From contig NC_134117.1 in assembly GCF_040939455.1 (NCBI RefSeq), forward strand, positions 28,699,501 through 28,763,500: DNA of 64,000 nucleotides, in the 5' to 3' direction. A program made the position numbers and the translations under genes. Of the stretch, positions 54,985 through 64,000 are shown in pieces. Position 1 is the stretch's first letter. Each line of letters begins with the position of its first letter. This stretch comes from Microcebus murinus. Lineage: Eukaryota; Chordata; Mammalia; Primates; Cheirogaleidae. The notes below the pieces were generated by a model. That model was not told where the DNA came from and made no database searches. It saw nothing but the letters and a program-made list of their open reading frames with translations.

Positions 54985-56612
54985 AAAATATAAAAGAAAT
55001 AAAAGGGCAAAGATTTAATATTGTTAGGATGCCAATATAACCCAAAGTTATCTACAGATTTAATGCACTCTCTATCAAAATCCCAATGGCATTTTTTTCA
55101 GAAATAGAAAAATCATCCTAAAATTCATACAGAATCTCAAAGGACCCCCAAATAGCCAAACGATACTGAAAAAAAAAAACAATTCTGGAAGTCTCATGCC
55201 TTCTGGTTTCAAAACTTATTACAAAGCTACAGTAATCCCCCTCCCTCATACACACACAAAATGTGGTACTGGCATAAAGACAGACATACAGGCCAACAGA
55301 ACAGGAATAGCCCAGAAATAAAACCTCATGTATGTGGTCAGATGATTTCTGACAAAGGTGTCAAGACCATTCAACAGGGGAAACAACTCATTTCAACAAA
55401 TGTTGCAGGGAAATGTGAATATCCATATACAAAAAGAATGAAGCTAGCTAGACCTTTGCCTTACGCCCCTATACACAAATTAACTCAAAATGAATCAAAG
55501 ACCAAAACATAAGAGGCAAAACTATGACACTCTTAGAAGAAAACACAGGGGAAAAGCTTCATGACACTAGATTTGGCAATGACTTTTTGGATATAATACC
55601 AAAATAAAAGGCAACAAAAGTAAAAACATAAACTGGATTACATCAAAAACATTGTACATCAAAGGACACAACCAACATAAACGAAAAGGCAACTTACAAA
55701 ATGGGAGAAAATAATCTTCAAATTACATAACTGATAAAGGGTTAATATTCAGAATACATATAAAGAACTCCTATAACTCAACAAGAAACAAGCCAATTCA
55801 AAAATGAGGAAAGGACTTTAATAGACATTTCTCCAAAGAAGATATACAAATAGCCAAAAAGTAAATGAAAAGATGCTCAACACCAGTAATCATTAGGGAA
55901 ATACAAACCAAAACCACAATTAGATATCACTTCACACTCATTAACATGGCTACTATTAAAACAACAACAACAAAACCACGCACAGAAACTAACAAATTTT
56001 GACAAGAATGTGAAGAAAGTAGAACCCTTGTACCCTGTTGGTAGGAATGTAAAATGGTACAGCCACTATGGGAAAACAGTTTGTTACCATGTTTCCCCCT
56101 AAATAAGACAGGGTCTTATATTTATTTTTCTTCAAGAAGACACCCTAGGGCTTATTTTCAGGGAATGTGTTTTTTTTTTAAGTATGGTACAACAATCTAC
56201 ATTTATTCAAATATAGTTAAGTTGTCTTCTTCTGGAACATCATCATAACTCTCCAAACCCCGAATTCCATCCTGAATTTCTTGCGACTCTATTTCCTTTA
56301 GAACCATTGGCCCCAGTCTCTCATGTCGAGGAACAGAGCTCTCATGGGGCAGATGAGAAGGGCTGCTTGTCTTCTTTACTGCTCCACAACAAAATGCATG
56401 GGTTGTGGAGATACACTGCGTAGCCTCGCCCATCCCTAGGTCTTATTTTCGGGGAAGCACAGTAGTTTCCCAAAAAATTAAAAATAGGATTACCATATGA
56501 TTCAACAATTCTACCTCTGGGCATATAAACAAAAGAATTGAAAGCAGGGTCTCAAAAAGATATTAGTACACACATGCTCATAGCATCATTATTTACAATA
56601 GTTAAGAAGGTG
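54985..56612 (+). repeat. L1 ORF2 3' end, interrupted by a mariner-like MITE
   Basis: The L1 order is clear: AAATCCCAATGGCATTTTTT, GTACTGGCATAAAGACAGAC, AACTCAACAAGAAACAAGCC, ACCAAAACCACAATTAGATA. The segment resumes after 56464 with GTTTCCCAAAAAATTAAAAA. It is dead. Confidence 0.9.
56087..56462. mobile_element. Non-autonomous Tc1/mariner-superfamily-like element in an L1
   Basis: This 376-bp element is flanked by TA at 56085-56086 and 56463-56464. Its ends are inverted: CCATGTTTCCCCCTAAATAA on the left against CTGTGCTTCCCCGAAAATAA on the minus strand at the right, matching over about 18 of 23 positions. Joining the flanks at one TA restores the L1 sequence. A second inverted copy of the terminal motif (GGGCTTATTTTCAGGG at about 56150-56165) makes an 80-bp hairpin at the left end. 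The minus strand keeps a 76-codon ORF (56433-56203) ending EEDNLTIFE, possibly the C-terminus of a lost transposase. Superfamily is inferred from the TA site. Confidence 0.75.
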
Positions 56613-56613
56613 G

Positions 56614-56946
56614 GGCCGGACACGGTGGCTCATGCCTGTAATGCTAGCACTGTGGGTGGCTGAGGCTGGTGGATGGCGGGCGGATTGCTCGAGGTCAGGA
56701 GTTCAAAACCAGCCTGAGCAAGAGCGAGACCCCATCTCTACTATAAATAGAAATAAATTAATTGGCCAACTAATATATATAGAAAAAATTAGCCGGGCAT
56801 GGTGGCGCATGCCTGAGGAAGCAGGATTGCTTAAGCCCAGGAGTTTGAGGTTGCTGTGAGCTAGCCTGACACCACGGCACTCACTCTAGCCTGGGCAACA
56901 AAGCAAGACTCTGTCTCAAGAAAAACAAACAAACAAACAAAAAAAC
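56614..56946 (+). repeat. Strepsirrhine-type Alu with internal deletion
   Basis: GGCCGGACACGGTGGCTCAT, lemur-type linker, then a right monomer lacking about 30 bp after GGTGGCGCATGCCTG. The tail is (AAAC)n. Confidence 0.92.
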
Positions 56947-57190
56947 AACCTGAGCAAGAGCAAGACCCTACCTCTACTAAAAATAGAAACAAATTAATTA
57001 ACCAACTAAAAATATATAGAAAAAATTAGCCAGGCATGGTGGCTCATGCCTTTAGCCCCAGCTACTCGGGAGGCTGAGGCAGAAGGATTGCTTAAGCCCA
57101 GGAGTTTGAGGTTGCTGTGAGCTAGGCTGATGCCACGGCAGTCTGGCCAGGGCAACAGAGTGAGACTCTTGTCTCAATTAAAAAAAAAAA
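56947..57190 (+). repeat. Second strepsirrhine-type Alu, 5'-truncated, in tandem
   Basis: It begins at AACCTGAGCAAGAGCAAGAC, so the left half of the left monomer is missing. The linker and right monomer follow, ending in an A-rich tail. It directly abuts the tail of the previous Alu, suggesting insertion in that tail or an Alu-Alu recombination. Confidence 0.9.
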
Positions 57191-57963
57191 CAAAAACAAA
57201 AAGAAGCAAGAGAGGAAGAGGAGCAGAACAAATGCAAGCTATCTTAATAGAGGGGAAGAGAACAAAGAGAAAGCCTAATGTGCAAATACCAGTTCATAAT
57301 AAAGAAAAAAGGAGTGAGAACTACTACATACCCATAGGCAGGAAGAAATCAAAGACTATCTCAATCAATACAAGACATTCAAATGAAACACAGGCTCAAT
57401 ATAAATAACACCTTCTAATTCAAATGTTTATATAAATAGATATATTCTAAACTTATTCAGGTCATTGAATAAATATAAAATCTCCTCAATCAAAACATCA
57501 AAAACATTTTTCAGAGAATCATAGAATTTCAGTTGAAGGGACATCAATGACTATCCATTCCAATTGCCTCATTTTTTACACTGGCAAAATATAAATGACA
57601 CTGACAAAAACATGACAAAAATAAGATTTTATTTAATATCTAGACTTGAGCAATTTTTTCAGACTTAAAAATGCACTGCTGGATAAGGCAATCTTATTAA
57701 TTTTCTTGAAACATTACCTTTTTTGTTCCTGGCATAACTAGAAGACTGGAAGGCTAGAGGCAGCAATTCAAGTGAAATGAGTAGTTACTATAACCTATTC
57801 CCCTTATTGTTGTTTTAAACATCATCATCTTATCTGAGAGTTTCTAACTGGTCTTTACCCTCACTGTGAACAAGTCAGTAGGTTAGGGTTCTTAGGCATT
57901 TTTGCCTCATTGAATGCCTCTCAACTATAACTCCTACAGTTATACCGACTGTATTCTAGTTTC

Positions 57964-58631
57964 TTTCTTATTTTATTTTATTTTATTTTTGAGACAGAGT
58001 CTTGCTTTGTTGTCCAGGCTAGAGTGAGTGCCCTGGCATCAGCCTAGCTCACAGCAACCTCAAACTCCTGGGCTCAAGCAATCCTGCTGCCTCAGCCTCC
58101 AGAGTAGCTGGGACTATACAGGCATGCACCACCATGCCCGGCTAATTTTTTTTTTTTTGAGACAGAGTCTCGCTTTGTTGTCCAGGCTAGAGTGAGTGCC
58201 GTGGCGTCAGCCTAGCTAACAGCAACCTCAAACTCCTGGGCTCGAGTGATCCTTCTGCCTCAGCCTCCCAAGTAGCTGGGACTACAGGCATGCGCCACCA
58301 TGCCCGGCTAATTTTTTATATATATATATCAGTTGGCCAATTAATTTCTTTCTATTTATAGTAGAGACGGGGTCTCGCTCTTGTTCAGGCTGGTTTTGAA
58401 CTCCTGACCTTGAGCAATCCGCCCGCCTCGGCCTCCCAAGAGCTAGGATTACAGGCGTGAGCCACAGCGCCCGGCCTAATTTTTTCTATATATATTAGTT
58501 GGTCAATTAATTTATTTCTATTTATAGTAGAGATGGGGTCTCACTCTTGCTCAGGCTGATTTTGAACTCCTGACCTCGAGCAATCCACCCACCTCGGCCT
58601 CCCAGAGTGCTAGGATTACAGGCATGAGCCA
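57964..58631 (-). repeat. Strepsirrhine-type Alu, antisense, split by another Alu
   Basis: The outer element is flanked by a perfect 14-bp duplication TGTATTCTAGTTTC (57950-57963 and 58632-58645). Its right monomer precedes, and its left monomer follows, an inserted Alu at 58152-58475. The tail is (TTTTA)n. Confidence 0.95.
58152..58475 (-). repeat. Young strepsirrhine-type Alu nested in the outer Alu
   Basis: A full-length antisense Alu starting in a T-run and ending GCGCCCGGC. It is flanked by the 10-bp duplication CTAATTTTTT (58142-58151 and 58476-58485). It sits in the linker of the outer copy. The interior has low divergence. Confidence 0.93.
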
Positions 58632-59489
58632 TGTATTCTAGTTTCAATAAGAATCTTCCATCACTAATTTCTATACCTAATTTCTTGTTGGTTCTCTTAC
58701 AATCTTGTCTCCTTCAATTGTCCTTCCTTTTAACAGTTTTAATTTCTTTCTCTCCTCTAACTTCTTCTAAGACTGTACATATTACTTAAGCTTCACCTTC
58801 CCCACCCTCCAAGCTATACTTAAACCCTTTGCCTGTTCTTTCTAAGGTCCTGTTTTCGTCATCATTCCTTTTCACTATTAACTTGTCAAATTAGTAGTGT
58901 ATAACCATTTCCTAACTCCTACAACACCCACTCATTCGTTAATGCTGTCAGACTTACAGTCCAGCTCCCACAACCTGTATTCTTCAGAAGCTATTCACTC
59001 AAAGCCCACTGTATAATAGTATGTTTTGGGGGTACTTGCTCAACCCACGTAAGATCTATGCTGGGAAACGGCACAACCGTTAGTGTGGCAAACATGACAA
59101 CCCATTCCCCTACCTGTTACACAGTATGGGTCCAGAAGATATCTGATACAAAATGGGCAAATCATTTCCTCTATGATTCTATCTTCTTTCCAAATTCGAT
59201 TCTTTTTCCTACTGCCTAAATGAAGGTCTTCTACAAAACTCACTATTTTGTGCTTTATCCCCCAAATACTATACTTCATCTGTTCAAATATTCCAATCAT
59301 CACATGTATTGAGAAACCCTCCGAATATGTATTCATCCCAGACCTTTTATTTCAACTCAATTTCTACAACCCTGTCTACTGCACACTTCCAATTAAAAGT
59401 TCACTCTCACCACAAACTGCTTCAAGCTAACCATATTATCCTCCTAATAAAATTGGTCAATGAACCTCTCCCTTTCTCCTTCTCAGTGA

Positions 59490-59730
<241 letters not shown>

Positions 59731-61899
59731 CTTGTATTAATTAATTCACTAAGCTAAGCCATCTGGGCAGGGAAGCCTATATAGTAAGTATCACTTCCCT
59801 CTCCCTTATTTACAGATTCATGTAATCACTAAGTTTTGACAATTCTTTATTTTAGATTCTCTACAGGCATCTCTTACAACATATCTTCACAGTCACAACT
59901 CTAGTTCAAGCTCATTTTCTGGATTATTATTATACAAAAGCCTGTTATTATTGTCTCACTAAAAATCCCCCTCCTCTACATCTTAAAAACTACCACCAAA
60001 TCGACCTTTCTAAAACACAGATAGATCCTTTTAAGGTTCAGGTTGAGTTCTATATCCCTGATCAAATAACTCCAGTATCACCTACTACAACTCACAACTG
60101 CTATAGTACTTATATTTTCTTGTATTAGTCACTATATTTTAAAATATCATATATGGGAATGAGGGTGGGATTTTACACCTATGTGAGAGCTTTGGTCTAG
60201 GTGCACAGGATATATGATTTAAATCTCCCTATGGATTACAGGTCTCATTGCTTTAGCCACCTACAGTTTCCCCAACATTCCATGAGCAAAGGGGTCTTCT
60301 ACTCTTCTGTTATCCTCTCTGGCCACACAGAGAACTAGACATTTAATAAACTTGCCAAATGATTAGTATTGGCTAACTCTGACCACACATAAATGAATAA
60401 AGTAGAGAGAATCAACAATTATTGGTTTCTCCTAGTCTGTTTTGCAGACAAATCCACAAGTTGGGAGGGGGAGAAAATCTCTTTGATATTGAATGGTATC
60501 TCAGACTGAGCACTGATTCACCGTGGAAGAGTTTTCCTTAATTTTTCTAAATAAACTGTACAAAAGTTCTTTGGAAATACAACAAGGATAGGTCCAGCTA
60601 TTAATATATGTACAATTAACCGAGCACCTAATTAATCATGTACTAACTTGTGATATCTATTTAACTCTGCCTTGTATCTATTTAAATCTCATATATAAAT
60701 ATTTTTTAAACATCTCAGATTTGTTTCTTCTTTGTCATCCAAATGGACAAGAACTATTCCTATGTATTAATATCTTTCATCCATAGTTTCTTTTATATAA
60801 TAGGTACTACAAATAGTTACTGATTTGGCATATTCTGGTACAAGATGACGGGCAAATCACGTCAAGCAGGGTTTAATATGCCCAAACTAACATATTCAAC
60901 ATAAACACATGTTGTAGAATATAATGAGAAAACAACTAACTAGCTCTTAATATAAATTTTTGATGTACTAAAACAATGAAAATTAAAATGTTAAAAAATG
61001 ATATACCTAAAATTTTAATTAATGCACCCTCATGAATCAGAAGTAATTATGAAATGTTCAACTAAAACAAAATATGATGGAGTAATAATAAAAATGAAAA
61101 GGATCTAGTTATAAGATTCCTCAGCAAGCTGGGCACTGAAAGGTATCTATAATCTAGCTCCAATACTATCACTAGTTACTTCCAAAAACAAATGCCCTGT
61201 TCCACCCAGTATGTGCCCCTATTATCTCTGCTTATCCAGACCTATGCATACTTCAAAAGTTAAGTTCAAGCCCTAACTTCTTAAAACATTCTCCTAATAT
61301 GCTAGTCAAATACTAAACTTAAGTGCATGAACTAATTTTATATTTTGGAATAACATCCTACTCTCCCATCATCCTTAGAGAATCATCATGCTATCTGTAC
61401 TCTACAACAGTTATCTCTACTATCTCAGCCATCCATAAGAATAGAATCATTGCTTGGTACCAGTTCATTTTTAGGATTATTAAACAATACAATTAGTTTC
61501 TTTTCCTTCCCATCTCTCCAGCACCTTCTCACTAATATTGGATTAACTCTTCATACTATTAACACAATCTACAATCAACAAAAGTTTCACAAGATGGTTT
61601 TAAATAGAAATACAGAATAATATAAATGTGTATTTCAGTAAACATACATATTTCCCAGCTCAGACAACTGAGGGGGCCTAGAACCAATGACACCCTAATA
61701 CTAAATGAGATTACCTAGTGTCCAGACCTTGTGTTCTTATACATATAATTCTGTAAATAAAAGCAACTAGGTCTTCCTTGGAGAAAACCAGGGCTAGGAC
61801 AGGGAAAGCATAAGACTGGAATGTCTTTAAGTGCCAAAAAGTAACAGAGTACAAAAAAGAAAAAATAGAAACATGTCAAAAAGAAAACATAAGCCAACA

Positions 61900-63130
61900 G
61901 GCCTCTGAACGGCCTAGGATAACTGAACTACAAAATAAACAATGACTGTAATGAATTATAATCCATAGGTTAAAATAAGAACCCATGAGTTCATACTGAT
62001 AGGTAAAAAAAAAAAAAAAAAAAATACATAAATGATAAAGAAAAGTTCTTCCTTATAGTAGAATTCCAACTAATAAAGTAGAAGAAATAATGGAAATTTT
62101 AAAAATCACCATTTGGTCAATACCACAATAAATGATTTTTTCAGACAATATTCATCAATAGATGCTAAAATTGGTATATGATGAGCAACTACTACAGTGA
62201 GAAAAAGAAGATATTTACAAAACTCTCAAAGTACCTCCCCCACAAAATATCTATTAAGTACACACACACAAAACAAAAAACCTTATAGTAAACTAGTAAT
62301 CACCAAGTGATCAAAGTAAACATCACCATGTACTTCCTGAGAAGGTGCATAAGGATGACACAAAATGAGTTCTGTGGAATTTCTGCCAAAAATGCGTAAC
62401 TTGAATTCAATCATAAGGAATTATCAGACAAACCTAGATTGAAGAAAATTCTACAAATTAACTTACCAATCAGTATTCTTCAAAGTATTAGCATTATGAA
62501 AGGCAAAAAATTCTGAGAACTGTTCCAGACTAAGGGACACATGACAACTATTAATAAATACAAAGTGTGACCCTGGACTGGATCCTGGACCAGAAAAAGG
62601 ACATTACTGCAGCCTATCTGGGTGGTTCATGCCTATAATTCTAGCATTCTGGGACACCAAAGTGGGAGGATTGCTTGAGGACAGGAGTTTGACACCAGCC
62701 TGAGAAAGAACAAGACTCCATTTCTACTAAAAACAGAAAAAATTAGCCAACATGGTTGGTGCATGCCTGTAAGTCCCAGCTACTCAAGAGGCTGAGGCCA
62801 GAGGATTGCTTCAGCCCATGAGTTTGAGGTTACAGTAAGCTAAGATGATGCCACTGGTCTAGCTGGGCCAATAGAGTGAGCAATAGAGTGAGGACTCTGT
62901 CCCCGCCTTCCCCTCCACCTCCTAAAAAGAATATCAGTAGGTTAACTGGCATATTTTGAATGGTTTGCAGATTAGATAATAGTACTGTATCAATGTTAAT
63001 TTCCTGATTTTTATATTTGTACTATGGTTAAAAAAGATGTTAACATTTGGGGAATTTGGCTAAAGGAAATACGGAAATTCCTTTTGTGGTTTTTGCAACT
63101 GTTTTATAAGCCTAAAATTAGTTTTAAAAT
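61900..63130 (+). repeat. Decayed LINE 3' end (L1M-like)
   Basis: The end reads CAGATTAGATAATAGTACTG, ATGTTAATTTCCTGATTTTT, GATGTTAACATTTGGGGAA and CCTAAAATTAGTTTTAAAAT, a common old LINE tail pattern, parallel to 51750-52930. An A20 tract at about 62006 and an Alu at 62612 interrupt it. The family is tentative. Confidence 0.5.
62612..62925 (+). repeat. Old Alu dimer, diverged
   Basis: CAGCCTATCTGGGTGGTTCA through both monomers to a tail with GACTCTGTCCCCGCC. It has a small duplication (CAATAGAGTGAG twice) near the end. Confidence 0.85.
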
Positions 63131-63138
63131 AAACTTAA

Positions 63139-63470
63139 GGCCGGGCGTGGTGGCTCACGCCTGTAATCCTAGCACTTTGGGAGGCCGAGGCGGGCGGATT
63201 GCTCAAGGTCAGGAGTTCGAAACCAGCCTGAGCGAGACCCCGTCTCTACCAAAAATAGAAATAAATTAATTGACCAACTAAAAATATATATACAAAAAAT
63301 TAGCCGGGCATGGTGGCACATGCCTGTAGTCCCAGCTACTCGGGAGGCTGAGGCAGTAGGATCGCTGAGCCCCAGAGATTGAGGTTGCTGTGAGCCAGGC
63401 TGACGCCACGGCACTCACTCTAGCCTGGGCAACAAAGTGAGACTCTGTCTCAAAAAATAAATAAATAAAT
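63139..63470 (+). repeat. Young strepsirrhine-type Alu, full length
   Basis: It starts GGCCGGGCGTGGTGGCTCAC, has the AT-rich linker (ACCAACTAAAAATATATATA), and ends in an (AAAT)n tail. It is flanked by the 12-bp perfect duplication AAATAAACTTAA (63127-63138 and 63471-63482). Confidence 0.95.
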
Positions 63471-63899
63471 AAATAAACTTAAAAAAACTTTTAGAAGCCT
63501 CATGAGTAGGTAATACACAGAGAACTTGTGTATAAATGCTTGGCACATATAAACATTCAAAACCATTAGCTATTAATGCTATAATTTAATATACTATAAC
63601 TAGACTTTATTAAGCTTCCTGACTTCTTAGTTACTCATTTAATAAATATTTCAGAGTGCCTACATTATGCCCAGTAAACAGAAAAGGAAGGAAAGAAAGA
63701 AACAAGCAAGCAACCAAGGTAGGCAGGCAGTCACTCCCTCCCTAACAGATTCCTGACACAGCTAGGGTTGGTCATTTCAAATATGCTCTAGCCCATGTAC
63801 CCTTTTTTATTCTCTCCCTCTTTACAACTGAGTAATTCCAATCCTGCCTAATTCATGCTCTCTGCTTTTCATGTTCCTGTTCCTAGTATTGTTACCAAA

Positions 63900-64000
63900 T
63901 GCATGTATTCTAAAAATAAGGATCAAATCCCAGCTATGTGACTTTGCTCATAACTTAATCTCTCTGACCCTTGCCATTTCTTTATTTATAAAACTGGAAG
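63900..64000 (+). repeat. MIR SINE, cut by the window end
   Basis: ATCAAATCCCAGCTATGTGA, CTTTGCTCATAACTTAATCT and TTTATAAAACTGG follow the MIR core. Confidence 0.8.

Noticed and set aside
59040..59336. Minus-strand ORF of 98 codons with several Cys (CPFC and CHVC)
   Set aside because: The Cys pairs suggest a zinc-binding piece or an upstream LCOR exon, but the text does not match the LCORL-type Cys exon I know and no splice sites of quality were seen.

Overview
The window is mammalian nuclear DNA, almost certainly from a strepsirrhine primate and most likely a lemur. The evidence is the repeat content. The younger Alu elements carry an AT-rich linker between their monomers (the GGCCAACTAATATATA type) that I associate with lemur Alus and that human Alus lack. 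There are also cleanly bounded DNA-transposon insertions: a piggyBac-like element in a TTAA site, a hAT element with an 8-bp duplication, and a mariner-like element in a TA site. Mouse lemur is the primate I know for unusually young DNA transposons, so Microcebus or a relative is the best guess, by inference only.

The window holds one gene on the minus strand: LCOR (ligand-dependent nuclear receptor corepressor). It includes the alternative last exon, once called C10orf12, that makes the Polycomb factor PALI1. Reading 5' to 3' (right to left): coding exon at 37361-37229; exon A at 32271-31984 with the usual LCOR start Met, the LSKLL nuclear-receptor box and the first CtBP motif; exon B at 29196-29103 with the second CtBP motif; then two alternative terminal exons. 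Exon C (26255-25286) carries the psq helix-turn-helix and gives a 433-residue LCOR, the same length as human. Exon D (5733-1389) carries the PRC2-interacting region and gives a 1558-residue PALI1. All junction phases fit (B to C is GG|G, B to D is GG|T).

Layout: 1-1388, PALI1 3' UTR; 1389-5733, exon D; 5734-about 16700, the span between the LCOR 3' end and exon D (MIRs, two Alus, a decayed mariner); about 16700-25285, a repeat-poor AT-rich stretch read as the long LCOR 3' UTR, ending at an AATAAA at 16725-16720; 25286-26255, exon C; 26256-37361, introns and exons B, A and the upstream exon; 37362-64000, a large 5' intron packed with repeats: L1 pieces, a full-length Tigger1 that hosts an Alu and a piggyBac MITE, a hAT MITE, a mariner-like MITE inside an L1, nested Alus and MIRs. 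No other functional gene, tRNA or structured RNA gene was recognised.

The two products share the receptor-binding and CtBP-binding N-terminus and differ at the C-terminus. LCOR links nuclear receptors to HDAC/CtBP repression and binds DNA through psq. PALI1 links the same N-terminus to PRC2 and H3K27 methylation. The most useful observations are the open reading frame running upstream of the usual LCOR start, the retained methyl-lysine positions in PALI1, a 42-bp coding tandem repeat in exon D, the young DNA transposons, and a perfect 15-bp hairpin at 53099-53133.
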